A stretch of DNA of 64,000 bases from CAYOSF01 sp964406605 (GCA_964406605.1 CAYOSF010000007.1:186001-250000); one strand, 5' to 3'. Numbered from the stretch's first letter, positions 1 to 7,488 are shown. Made by a program: numbers and translations. Notes: generated by a model from the sequence alone, not told the origin.

Positions 1-1251
1 AGCAAGACACGAGAAGACCTGTTGGACCTGGCCAAGAACCTGGGCGTGACAGGCTACAGCACGATGAAGAAGCAAGACCTCGTCGTTCGAGTGATCCAGG
101 CTCGGACGGAGCAAGAGGGCAACATCTTCGCCCAGGGGATCCTGCAGACGGTAGACGACGGCTACGGCTTCCTCCGGGGAGACTCGATGCTGCCCACCGT
201 CAACGATGTGTACGTCTCCCAGTCTCAGGTCCGTCGGTTCGCGTTGCGCACCGGCGATCAAGTCATGGGACAGGTGCGGCCGCCCAAGGACAGCGAGAAG
301 TACTACGGCCTGCTTCGAGTAGAGGCGGTGAACGGCCTTGACCCGGAGGTTGCCAAGCAGCGTCCGGTCTTCGAGAGCTTGACGGCCATCTTTCCTGACG
401 AGCTGATCGATTTGGAGACCGGCCATCCGGGCATAGACGATCTGTCACAGCGGGTGCTTAATCTCATCGCCCCCATCGGCCGGGGCCAGCGTGCCCTCGT
501 CGTCTCGCCCCCCAAGGCCGGCAAGACCTTCCTCCTCAAGGCGATCGCTCACGGCATCATGGCCAACTATGAGGACATCCACCTGATGGTCGTCCTCATC
601 GGCGAGCGGCCGGAGGAAGTGACGGACATGAAGCGCTCCGTGGCGGGAGACGTGATCGCGTCCACCTTTGACGAGCCGGTGGAGGACCACACAAGGGTGG
701 CGGAGATGGCCCTGGACCGCGCAAAGCGGCTGGTGGAGGGCGGCCAGGACGTCGTGATTCTGCTCGATAGTATCACCCGCCTTACCCGCGCATACAACGT
801 GGCAATGCCCCCCAGCGGGCGCACGCTCTCAGGTGGGATCGACCCGGTGGCGCTGTACCCGCCCAAGCGATTCTTCGGCGCGGCGCGCAACACCGAGGAG
901 AGCGGCAGCCTCACCGTAGTCGCCACCTGTCTCGTCGACACGAATAGCCGCATGGACGAGGTGATCTTCGAGGAGTTCAAGGGCACCGGCAACATGGAGG
1001 CGCACCTAGACCGGCGGCTGGCAGACAGGCGCATCTACCCCTCGATCGACATCATGCGCAGCAGCACCCGTCGTGAGGAGCTGCTCATGGATGAGAAGAC
1101 GCTCCAACAGGTGTGGTTGGTGCGCCGCATGATGGCCATGATCGGGGGCAACTCGCCCAACCCTACCGAGGCCACGGAGCGGCTGCTCGAGCGGCTGGCG
1201 CGCAGCAGCAACAACCAGGAGTTCCTCACCACCCTCAAGGACGAGATGTAG
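1..1251 (+). CDS. rho: Transcription termination factor Rho (5' end outside window)
   Basis: Rho is the hexameric RNA-dependent ATPase/helicase that terminates transcription of untranslated RNA. The frame is open from base 1. The codons before the TTG at 22 read SKTREDL and still fit the Rho N-terminal helical domain, so the true start lies off the window. In order one sees the N-terminal helical domain, the cold-shock-like primary RNA-binding domain with GYGFLRGD, the IGRGQRALV block, Walker A PPKAGKT (about residues 172-178 counting from base 1), Walker B VVILLDSITR, and the C-terminal EEFKGTGNMEAHLDRR block typical of Rho. The C-terminus is intact and ends close to the usual place for the family. 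A 464 bp non-coding gap follows. The identification is secure; only the N-terminus is missing. Confidence 0.97.
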   Translation, partial: SKTREDLLDLAKNLGVTGYSTMKKQDLVVRVIQARTEQEGNIFAQGILQTVDDGYGFLRGDSMLPTVNDVYVSQSQVRRFALRTGDQVMGQVRPPKDSEKYYGLLRVEAVNGLDPEVAKQRPVFESLTAIFPDELIDLETGHPGIDDLSQRVLNLIAPIGRGQRALVVSPPKAGKTFLLKAIAHGIMANYEDIHLMVVLIGERPEEVTDMKRSVAGDVIASTFDEPVEDHTRVAEMALDRAKRLVEGGQDVVILLDSITRLTRAYNVAMPPSGRTLSGGIDPVALYPPKRFFGAARNTEESGSLTVVATCLVDTNSRMDEVIFEEFKGTGNMEAHLDRRLADRRIYPSIDIMRSSTRREELLMDEKTLQQVWLVRRMMAMIGGNSPNPTEATERLLERLARSSNNQEFLTTLKDEM

Positions 1252-1715
1252 ACGGTCGCGCCTCCGCGCCCGGTAGTGTCCTGCACCGTCCCCGCGGCGC
1301 TCCCAGGTGGGCGCAACGCTCCCGATCTCCTTCGATTGTAGCTGCTATCTCCGCTGTCCTGATGTACACCTGCCGCGCGCTCGCGCGGCCGCCGCTGTGG
1401 AACCGGACCGGCCTGGCCCCGTGCTGGCGATCATGGGCCGGGCCCGCGCTGTCTTCCCCGTTCGGCCGCGGACGATGGGTTCCTGCTCCGGCCCCTGTTG
1501 TGTCTCACGGCGCTCTTCGAGCAGAGGCGACATAAGCATCAACAAATAGGAATGAATCCGCTTTGCCCTCTTGACAGAGCGAGGCAAACAGTGTCTAATA
1601 CTACGGACTTAGGGGAAATCCCTAGGGATAGGGGAGAGACCGAGGGAGCGGGCTTATTCACGAATTCGAAAAGCGCGTACTGCTCGCCGCCGGCGGCTCC
1701 GGCACGAGAGACGCT
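1252..1715. other. Non-coding gap after rho
   Basis: I see no credible gene in this 464 bp stretch: the frames that cross it are biased shadows rich in Arg, Ala and Pro. Its last third holds a good sigma-70-type promoter (1571-1599) reading toward the M23 peptidase gene. The region around 1530-1680 is visibly less GC-rich than the flanking genes, as expected for a promoter region. Confidence 0.6.
1571..1599 (+). promoter_or_regulatory. Sigma-70-type promoter for the M23 peptidase gene
   Basis: A perfect -35 TTGACA (1571-1576) is followed by a 17 bp spacer and the -10 TCTAAT (1594-1599, five of six consensus bases). The predicted start is near 1606, giving a leader of about 110 bases before the GTG at 1716. 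Confidence 0.7.
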
Positions 1716-2867
1716 GTGTCTATGGCGAATGGAGCACAGGTGTACGCGTTGGCCAGGGAGCGACGCAGGCCCGTGCTGCACGGGCTGGTGCTGGGCCTGA
1801 TCCTATTCGGCGCCTTCCTCTCCTTCTTCGCCTCCAAGACGTTCTCCTTGCAGCTTGATAATACGGCTCCCGTCACGGGGCTTTCACTGCCGGGCATCGG
1901 TGCTCTGCGGCCGGAGGACCCGGTGCTGATGTCCGCGGTGCTGCCGGCCACCGTCAGTCGGGAGGAGATGGAGGCGGGGCTGGTCGCGCTGGACGGACAG
2001 CCCGTTGCAGACGTGGAGGCAAAGCTGGAGGCGATGGAGCTGGCGACGCCCGCGCCCGCGCTGCCGTACCACCTGTACACCGTGGTGGAGGGCGATACGG
2101 CCAGTTCGATTGCGGCGCGCTACGGCGTGGACCTGCAGTACTTGTTATGGGCGAATCCGGACCTGCGCGACGGCGAGTTTCTGGTCTTGGGTCAATTGCT
2201 GATCGTTCCCGCCGCGAACGGTATTCTGCACGACGTGCGGTACGGGGAGACGCTGAGCGATATCGCGATGCGCTACGGGGTGACGGTGGATGAGATCGTG
2301 GCGTGGCCGGGCAACGGGATCGGTTCGCCGGACCAGGTAGTGGAGGATCAGATGGTCTTCGTGCCGGGAGGCGTGCTGCCTGTGCTGCCGGTACCGGAAC
2401 CGACGGTCGAGCAACCGGTGGCCGTGGAGGCGCCTGCCCCAGCGCCGGCCCCCGCCCCTGCGCCGGTAGCGGCGGCGCCCGCCCCGCCCGTGGCGAGCAG
2501 CGGACTGATCTGGCCGGTGTACGGTCCCATCTCCAGCTATATGGATGGTTCGCACCCCCTGGGCATCGACATCGATCTGTACAGCAACCCGTTTGCGCCG
2601 ATCGCGGCGGCCACCTCGGGCACGGTCACCTTCGCCGGAGGCGATCCCTGCTGCTCCTACGGCCTGTACGTCGTTATCGTCAGCCCGGACGGCATCGAGA
2701 CTCTGTACGGGCACTTCTCCAGCATTGCCGTCTCCGTGGGCCAGCAGGTATCGCAGGGGCAGACGATCGGGAACGCGGGCTGCACCGGCTACTGCACCGG
2801 CAACCACCTCCACTTCGAGGTGATCGATAACGGGGTCCGCGTCAACCCCTTAGCGTACCTACCGTAG
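1716..2867 (+). CDS. Membrane-anchored LysM / M23 family peptidoglycan endopeptidase
   Basis: Predicted to cut peptide cross-links in cell-wall murein at the outer face of the membrane. A short basic N-terminus is followed by one hydrophobic segment (about residues 23-47), so the protein is exported or anchored. Two LysM domains follow (about 121-165, starting YTVVEGDTASSIAARYGV, and about 172-218), binding glycan. An Ala-Pro linker (about 230-262) leads to the C-terminal M23/LytM domain with the zinc ligands of the HxxxxD motif (HPLGID) and the HLHFE motif. All metal ligands are present, so it should be active rather than a degenerate regulator. The start is GTG 1716 or ATG 1722. A strong promoter lies 110 bases upstream; it is a single-gene unit, with the next gene on the opposite strand. 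Confidence 0.9.
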   Translation: MSMANGAQVYALARERRRPVLHGLVLGLILFGAFLSFFASKTFSLQLDNTAPVTGLSLPGIGALRPEDPVLMSAVLPATVSREEMEAGLVALDGQPVADVEAKLEAMELATPAPALPYHLYTVVEGDTASSIAARYGVDLQYLLWANPDLRDGEFLVLGQLLIVPAANGILHDVRYGETLSDIAMRYGVTVDEIVAWPGNGIGSPDQVVEDQMVFVPGGVLPVLPVPEPTVEQPVAVEAPAPAPAPAPAPVAAAPAPPVASSGLIWPVYGPISSYMDGSHPLGIDIDLYSNPFAPIAAATSGTVTFAGGDPCCSYGLYVVIVSPDGIETLYGHFSSIAVSVGQQVSQGQTIGNAGCTGYCTGNHLHFEVIDNGVRVNPLAYLP

Positions 2868-2911
2868 GCGAGAGCCCTTCTCCTCATCCGCCAACCAGAG
2901 AGAACTCCGTG

Positions 2912-3556
2912 CTAGCCGCGGTAGTCCAGCACTTGCGTCTTCGTCTCGTGGGGAAGCGTGCTCTTGGTGACGGAGAGCTTCGGCTGTCGCTCGTCAAAGG
3001 CGCCCGGCGCGCCGATCTCCTTGAGGAAACGGTCCAGTGGGTCGAGCTTCGCCCTGGCGGCCGGGGTCTGGTAGTGCATCGGGAGCACCAGCTTGGGCTC
3101 CAGGAGGCTCACTGTCTCGGCGGCCGAGGCGGCGCCGATGGTGTTGCTCCCGCCCACCGGCGTGAGCAGAATATCGACGCTGCCGAGCTCTTCCACCTGC
3201 GCGGGCGTCGGCACGTGGCCCAGGTCACCAAGGTGGCAGACCCGCATGTCGTCCAGCTCGAAGACGTAGGCCGTGTTCTTGCCCAGCCGCGTCCCGTTCT
3301 CCTTGTCGTGGTAGGTGCGGATACCCTTGATCAGCACGCCCGCTATCTCGAACTCGCCCGGGCCCTGGACGACGCGGGGCGTGCCGGCCACGGCCGCGAC
3401 GTTGCTGTGGCCGGGGTGGTCATGGCTGACGGTAACGATGTCCGCCGTGGGCCGACCGATGGCGTAGCCCGTGCTCTTGGCGCATGGGTCGATGACGATG
3501 GCCGCCTCACGGCCGCGTAGCCGAAAGCATGAGTGGCCGAGCCAGGTGATCTCCAT
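2912..3556 (-). CDS. UlaG-like MBL-fold metal-dependent hydrolase
   Basis: A 214-residue metallo-beta-lactamase-fold protein of the UlaG/COG2220 group. It starts MEITWLGHSCFRL, the hallmark N-terminal strand of this group, and an AGGAG ribosome site lies 7 bases before the ATG. The substrate cannot be read from sequence; relatives include ascorbate-6-phosphate lactonase and many uncharacterised hydrolases. The metal motif reads S-H45-D-H47-P-G-H50, so the Asp of the canonical HxHxDH is replaced by Gly49. Later candidate ligands are the His of CHLGDLGH and the LPMHY His near the C-terminus. It is 192 bp from fabH and in the same orientation. Family assignment is firm and function is unknown. 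Confidence 0.85.
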   Translation of the reverse strand: MEITWLGHSCFRLRGREAAIVIDPCAKSTGYAIGRPTADIVTVSHDHPGHSNVAAVAGTPRVVQGPGEFEIAGVLIKGIRTYHDKENGTRLGKNTAYVFELDDMRVCHLGDLGHVPTPAQVEELGSVDILLTPVGGSNTIGAASAAETVSLLEPKLVLPMHYQTPAARAKLDPLDRFLKEIGAPGAFDERQPKLSVTKSTLPHETKTQVLDYRG

Positions 3557-3748
3557 GAGCGACTCCTCTCTCCCAGCTTACGACGGCGAGGGGCGTGGCG
3601 CCATCACCTCCCGCTCTCGCGGTCGGGAAGCGCGCCCCGCATGGCGGGCTGTCGGGTCCACTTGCGCCGAGTGGATCAGCTCGGGCTCAGGCGGCGGCTT
3701 GCGGGAGCAGCCCGAGGGCGGGAATTGCCCGTTCGATATTGTCGGTGG

Positions 3749-4777
3749 CTAGCTGCCGCCGGTACTGACGTGGGCTGCTTGCGCCTTCAGGTGCACTCGC
3801 CCCACGGGCACCCACTCGAGTACCAGCGCGCCCCAGACGAGCCCCCCGCCGAAGGCCACCAATACCAGTCGGTCGCCGTCGCGCAGGCGGCCTTGCTCCA
3901 GCGCCTCCTGCAGCGCCATGGGGATCGAGGCGGACGAGGTATTGCCGACGCGGTCAACGTTCACCATCGCCCGCTCCATCGGCAGTCCCAATGCCTTGGC
4001 GGTGGCATTGATGATGCGCAGGTTCGCCTGATGGGGGATGAGCAGGTCGATGTCGTCCAGCGTGAGGCCGGCGGCCTCCACCGCCTCCCTGGTGGACGAC
4101 TCCATCGCGTGGACGGCGAACTTGAAGATCTGGCGTCCGTCCATCGATACGAGGTACCGGCCTGGCTCGGTGGAGCCTGCCGGGCCGCACGGGCCCGGCG
4201 CGTAGAGCGCTCGGGCGCCGCTGCCTTCGCTGTGGAGGACGAAGGACAGCGGTCCGCCGCGATCCGAGGCCTCCAGCACGACCGCGCCTGCGCCGTCGCC
4301 GAACAGGACGCACGTGCCCCGGTCCTTCCAGTCGATGATGCGCGAGAGGACGTCGCTGCCAATGACCAGCGCCCGGCGGTACGTGCCGCTCGCGATGAAC
4401 TGGGAGGCGGTGGCAAGGGCGGAAAGGAAGCCGACACAGGCCGCGTTTACGTCGAAGGCCCCAGCCCGCCGGGCGCCCAGTCCCTCTTGCACCAGTGAGG
4501 AGACGGCCGGGAACATGCCGTCCGGCGTGGTGGTGGCGGTGATGATGAGATCCAGGTCATCAGGGTCTATCTCAGCCTGCGCGATCGCCTGCCTGGCCGC
4601 CTCGATGCCCATCGTGCTGGCAGTTTCGTTGGCGGCGGCGATGTGGCGCTCGCGAACCCCGGTGCGCTCCTGGATCCAGGTGTCGGAGGTGTCAACCATC
4701 CGTTCCAGATCGAAGTTCGTGAGAACTCGATCCGGCAGGTATTTGCCGACACCGGCGATGCGGGCGCGAGTGTTCAA
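3749..4777 (-). CDS. fabH: 3-oxoacyl-ACP synthase III (FabH)
   Basis: Condenses an acyl-CoA primer with malonyl-ACP to start type II fatty acid synthesis in the cytoplasm. The 342-residue protein has the complete KAS III triad: Cys114 in DVNAACVGF, His249 in IPHQANLRI and Asn279 in VGNTSSAS. The N-terminal GVGKYLPDRVLTN and TGVRERHI blocks are also typical. About 20 residues after the usual C-terminal WGALVLEW block are extra (VGRVHLKAQ onward) and look unstructured. It stands apart from fabF-fabD, which lie 9 kb away in the same orientation. Its upstream region carries a promoter with two direct repeats over the -35 (4849-4877), suggesting specific regulation. Confidence 0.95.
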   Translation of the reverse strand: MNTRARIAGVGKYLPDRVLTNFDLERMVDTSDTWIQERTGVRERHIAAANETASTMGIEAARQAIAQAEIDPDDLDLIITATTTPDGMFPAVSSLVQEGLGARRAGAFDVNAACVGFLSALATASQFIASGTYRRALVIGSDVLSRIIDWKDRGTCVLFGDGAGAVVLEASDRGGPLSFVLHSEGSGARALYAPGPCGPAGSTEPGRYLVSMDGRQIFKFAVHAMESSTREAVEAAGLTLDDIDLLIPHQANLRIINATAKALGLPMERAMVNVDRVGNTSSASIPMALQEALEQGRLRDGDRLVLVAFGGGLVWGALVLEWVPVGRVHLKAQAAHVSTGGS

Positions 4778-4830
4778 CGGAGTTCGCTCCCCTGCTGGTC
4801 TAGCCGCTGATCCAGGATTCTATGGCACGC

Positions 4831-4858
4831 AGTATACCACGGCGATCCCTTATGACAG
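4831..4858 (-). promoter_or_regulatory. Promoter for fabH
   Basis: On the minus strand a -35 CTGTCA (plus-strand TGACAG, 4853-4858; four of six bases) is followed by a 16 bp spacer and the -10 TATACT (plus-strand AGTATA, 4831-4836; five of six bases). The predicted start is near 4824, leaving a leader of about 47 bases before the fabH ATG at 4777. Confidence 0.6.
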
Positions 4859-4877
4859 ATAAAAGTTCTCTTATGAC
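4849..4877. promoter_or_regulatory. Paired direct repeat over the fabH -35 (candidate operator)
   Basis: The 8-mer CTTATGAC occurs twice, at 4849-4856 and 4870-4877, exactly 21 bp apart, about two helical turns. The inner copy overlaps the -35 of the fabH promoter and the outer copy lies just upstream of it. The stretch between them is AT-rich in an otherwise GC-rich sequence. This is the geometry of a two-site operator, but no regulator can be named. Confidence 0.4.
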
Positions 4878-4907
4878 TGGGCTAAGCGGCGGCATGTGTA
4901 AGAAGTT

Positions 4908-4965
4908 GGCTCGATGGATCGAGCCGTCACAGTGACCGGCCGCGAACGGGACATGTACTGTACAT
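4908..4965. promoter_or_regulatory. Two inverted repeats between fabH and hrcA
   Basis: Positions 4908-4925 form an 8-bp perfect inverted repeat (GGCTCGAT, 2-base loop, ATCGAGCC). Positions 4953-4965 form ATGTAC-T-GTACAT, a perfect 6-bp dyad with one central base. Both lie in the divergent region upstream of the hrcA promoter and could be operators. The role is unknown. Confidence 0.35.
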
Positions 4966-4999
4966 AATCTAGCGCTGCGGCACGATCCGGCCGGTCGGC

Positions 5000-5028
5000 T
5001 TGACAGGCCGGAAGCTGGCTGTTAGATT
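5000..5028 (+). promoter_or_regulatory. Promoter of the hrcA-grpE-dnaK operon
   Basis: A perfect -35 TTGACA (5000-5005), a 17 bp spacer and the -10 TAGATT (5023-5028, four of six bases). The predicted start, about 5035, falls just before the CIRCE element, so HrcA bound there would block transcription. Confidence 0.75.
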
Positions 5029-5040
5029 GAATCTTGAGGA

Positions 5041-5067
5041 TTAGCACTCTCACCTGTAGAGTGCTAA
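5041..5067 (+). promoter_or_regulatory. CIRCE element (HrcA operator)
   Basis: A perfect match to the CIRCE consensus: TTAGCACTC (5041-5049), a 9-base spacer, then GAGTGCTAA (5059-5067). It lies 13 bases after the -10 and 24 bases before the hrcA ATG, the classical position for autoregulation of the heat-shock operon by HrcA. Confidence 0.97.
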
Positions 5068-5090
5068 TCGGCTATCAGGACGGGATCCCA

Positions 5091-6122
5091 ATGCTAACGG
5101 AGCGCCAGTCTCGCATCCTGGAATTCGTGATCAGCGAGTACGTGGAGACCGCCGCGCCCGTGGCGTCGCAGTTCATCCGGCGCAAGTACAAGCTTGGGGC
5201 CTCCGCCGCCACGATCCGCAACGAGATGGCGGAACTGGAGGCGCAGGGCTATCTGAGGCAGCCGCACACCTCGTCCGGGCGTATTCCCACGAATATGGGG
5301 TTCCGCTTCTACGTAGAAGGGTTGATGCGGGAGGAAGAGCTGCCCTGGGAGGCTCAGCAGACCATTCGACACCAGTTTCATCAGGTCGCGCGAGGCCAGG
5401 AGGCGTGGATGCATCTGGCCGCTTCCCTTCTGGCGAGGTTGGCCGAGAATGCCGCCGTGGTGACGGCCCCTCGCAGGGACGCCTGTCACATCAAGCATCT
5501 GGAGCTGGTGAGCCTGCACGACTACACGCTGCTTCTCGTCCTGGTGCTGGACGAGGGCCGGCTCGAGCAGCAGATCCTTCCGCTGGAGGAGGCCCGCAGC
5601 CAGGACAAGCTGACCGAGATGGCGGGACGGCTCAACCGCCTCTTCGCCGGGCTAAGCGTGGGCGAGGTGGCCTCCAAGGAGGCAGATCTGGATCCATTCG
5701 AGCGCCGCGTGATTGATGCCGTGGCAGCGATCATGCGGTCCGTGGACGAGGGTGGGGTCGAGGAGGCGTATCTGGAAGGGTTGCGGCACGTACTGGGCCA
5801 GCCGGAGTTCGCGAGCAGCGAGCGGACGCTTGGCCTTTTGGAGCTGCTGGATGAGCACAATCTGAGTCGCGCCATTCCTCTCCGAGCTCTCGCCAGGGAG
5901 GGAGTGACGGTCATTATCGGCGCCGACAACCCCCGCCTTGCTGCGGCGGGGGAGGCGATGCGGGCGTGCAGCGTTGTCGTGGGGGCGTATGGCGCTCCGG
6001 AGATGGCCTCGGGCGCCCTCGCGGTCCTGGGGCCGGTGCGCATGCGCTATCCGCGCGCGATCTCGACCGTTCGCTACCTGTCGAACGTGATGAGCGAGTT
6101 GCTCTCGGAGTATCAGGACTAG
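5091..6122 (+). CDS. hrcA: Heat-inducible transcription repressor HrcA
   Basis: HrcA represses the heat-shock operon by binding CIRCE; GroE-dependent folding ties its activity to chaperone load. I start it at the ATG at 5091 (MLTERQSRILEFVISEYV). The longer frame from 5034 would begin inside the CIRCE region and does not match the family. The 343-residue protein has the N-terminal winged helix (about 1-75, with GASAATIRNEMAELEAQGYL and the PHTSSGRIPT block), then the GAF-like and dimerising domains, ending YLSNVMSELLSEYQD as in other HrcA proteins. It lies 24 bases after CIRCE and 21 bases before grpE, as first gene of the operon. Confidence 0.95.
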   Translation: MLTERQSRILEFVISEYVETAAPVASQFIRRKYKLGASAATIRNEMAELEAQGYLRQPHTSSGRIPTNMGFRFYVEGLMREEELPWEAQQTIRHQFHQVARGQEAWMHLAASLLARLAENAAVVTAPRRDACHIKHLELVSLHDYTLLLVLVLDEGRLEQQILPLEEARSQDKLTEMAGRLNRLFAGLSVGEVASKEADLDPFERRVIDAVAAIMRSVDEGGVEEAYLEGLRHVLGQPEFASSERTLGLLELLDEHNLSRAIPLRALAREGVTVIIGADNPRLAAAGEAMRACSVVVGAYGAPEMASGALAVLGPVRMRYPRAISTVRYLSNVMSELLSEYQD

Positions 6123-6143
6123 CGCTGCGATAGGTGAGCGGAA

Positions 6144-6725
6144 GTGACGGACAAGAAGAAGCGAGGGGAAGCGCCGGAGGAGTCGGAATGGGCCGCGCCT
6201 GAGGCGCCGGAGGAAGCAGAGCCGACGGACCTGGAGGGATGGAGAAGGCGCCTTCGGGAGGAGACCGAGAAGGCTCAGACTCATCTCTCCAGCTGGCAGC
6301 GGGCCGCCGCCGACTACCAGAACCTGAAGCGGCGCATGGAGCAGGAGCGCTCCGAGGTGGGCCGGCTGGCCAACGCCTCGTTGGTGATCAACCTGCTGCC
6401 GCTCCTGGACGATCTGGAGCGGGCCCTGCGCACCGTCGACACGAAGCTGGCCGGTCTCACCTGGATCGACGGCGTGTGGCTCATCTACCGGAAGTTCCAG
6501 GCCGTGCTGGAGAACGCGGGCGTCAAGGAGATCGAGGCCGACGGCCTGCCGTTCGACCCGAATGTGCACGAGGCGATCAGCGAGGCGCCCGGCGAAGAGG
6601 GAAAGGTGGTCTCCGTCGTGCAGAAAGGCTACATGCTCGGTGAACGCGTCATCCGCCCGAGCATGGTCATCGTGGGAAGGAAGGCGGATGGCGAGGAGCC
6701 TCAATCTGAGCAGGACGGAGACTAG
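6144..6725 (+). CDS. grpE: Nucleotide exchange factor GrpE
   Basis: GrpE releases ADP from DnaK and so resets the chaperone cycle. The 193-residue protein starts at a GTG 21 bases after hrcA. A charged, disordered N-terminus (about 1-45) is followed by the long coiled coil (about 45-85, with WQRAAADYQNLKRRMEQER) and the C-terminal beta-wing domain (VLENAGVKEIEADGLPFDPNVHEAI and VVQKGYMLGERVIRPSMVIVG). All family blocks are present. It sits between hrcA and two small genes that separate it from its partner dnaK. Confidence 0.96.
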   Translation: MTDKKKRGEAPEESEWAAPEAPEEAEPTDLEGWRRRLREETEKAQTHLSSWQRAAADYQNLKRRMEQERSEVGRLANASLVINLLPLLDDLERALRTVDTKLAGLTWIDGVWLIYRKFQAVLENAGVKEIEADGLPFDPNVHEAISEAPGEEGKVVSVVQKGYMLGERVIRPSMVIVGRKADGEEPQSEQDGD

Positions 6726-6727
6726 TA

Positions 6728-6961
6728 ATGGTTTACGCGCACGAAGAAAGACGTCTTCAAGCCGCGTTCAGACGGTTTGCGGATACGCAAGCTCGCTTGG
6801 ATGAGCTCACCCTTGATGTATGCGAATTGGTGCCGGGAGTTCCGATATCGCCGGAACCCGGCGATGCCGCGCGGCGCTTGGCACGGCGCGGAGCCAGTGC
6901 CGCTCGTGACCAGGCCTTGCGTGACTTGAAAGGGCTCGTTCGCCAGAAGGAAAGACCGTAA
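6728..6961 (+). CDS. Small helical hypothetical protein in the dnaK locus
   Basis: A 77-residue protein I do not recognise. It is highly charged and predicted almost wholly helical (HEERRLQAAFRRFADTQARL, later RDQALRDLKGLVRQKERP), with one Cys and no membrane segment. It starts 2 bases after the grpE stop, and its own stop overlaps the ATG of the next small frame at 6961, so it is translated as part of the operon. Base composition is less GC-rich than grpE or dnaK, which hints at insertion into the operon. Tight spacing and a plausible protein argue that it is real. It may be a partner of the retropepsin-like gene downstream. Confidence 0.6.
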   Translation: MVYAHEERRLQAAFRRFADTQARLDELTLDVCELVPGVPISPEPGDAARRLARRGASAARDQALRDLKGLVRQKERP

Positions 6962-7026
6962 TGCTTAGAGTTGCGGCCGTCGGTCTCGGCGCCGCGGCCA
7001 GTGACGTCGCTGCTGCGGAGCGATAG
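6961..7026 (+). CDS. Possible 21-residue coupled small ORF
   Basis: The TAA of the preceding gene overlaps an ATG (TAATG at 6959-6963) that opens a 21-codon frame rich in Ala and Val, ending TAG at 7024-7026, two bases before the next ATG at 7029. The perfect stop-start chaining suggests translational coupling into the retropepsin-like gene. Such a short frame could easily be chance. Confidence 0.25.
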   Translation: MLRVAAVGLGAAASDVAAAER

Positions 7027-7028
7027 AC

Positions 7029-7412
7029 ATGGGCACCTTCCGAGCTAGCATTGAAATTGCCGACTCCCAACGAGGGAGATACGAAGCCATAGAAGCGATG
7101 GTGGACACTGGCGCCACCTACACTTGGGTCCCCCGCGATGTGCTGGCGAGGTTGGGGGTTGAGCCCGAGTTCCGGAGACAGTTCATTACGGCCGATGGCC
7201 GCGCCATCGAGCGAGACATGGCCGAGACCAGGGTTCGCTACGATGGTCAGGAGCGGACGACCATGGTGGTCTTCGGCGATGACGGCTCGATGCCGCTATT
7301 GGGAGCCTACACGCTGGAAGGACTGGGCTTGGCCGCAGACCCCGTTGGCAAACGCCTCATCCCGGTTCCGGGGTATGCTCTCGGCGCAGGGCTCGTTCGT
7401 AACGTGACATGA
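7029..7412 (+). CDS. Retropepsin-like aspartic protease domain protein
   Basis: A 127-residue single-domain protein of the clan AA (retropepsin-like) aspartyl protease fold. The active-site motif DTGAT sits near residue 26 in MVDTGATYTWVPRDVLARLG. A flap-like stretch follows, then the second conserved region GDDGSMPLLGAYTLEGLGL, matching the LLG-hydrophobic pattern of bacterial clan AA proteins. A single DTG means it must dimerise to be active. There is no signal peptide, so it is cytoplasmic. It lies between grpE and dnaK, in the operon controlled by CIRCE, 76 bases before dnaK. The substrate is unknown; co-expression with chaperones is suggestive only. Confidence 0.75.
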   Translation: MGTFRASIEIADSQRGRYEAIEAMVDTGATYTWVPRDVLARLGVEPEFRRQFITADGRAIERDMAETRVRYDGQERTTMVVFGDDGSMPLLGAYTLEGLGLAADPVGKRLIPVPGYALGAGLVRNVT

Positions 7413-7488
7413 AGCCGGGGACATTGAGCGGACATCTGAGATGTGAACCCTTCGATGAAAAGGTCAAGCCGGTCTGCAGGAGGGAACC

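Noticed and set aside
1252..1570. Open frames with Arg/Pro-rich translations across the gap after rho
   Set aside because: They lack ribosome sites and known motifs, and all six frames look similar in bias, as expected of GC-rich non-coding DNA.
5034..5090. hrcA start at 5034
   Set aside because: The codon lies in the operator region, ahead of or inside CIRCE and at the predicted transcription start; the ATG at 5091 gives the conserved N-terminus.
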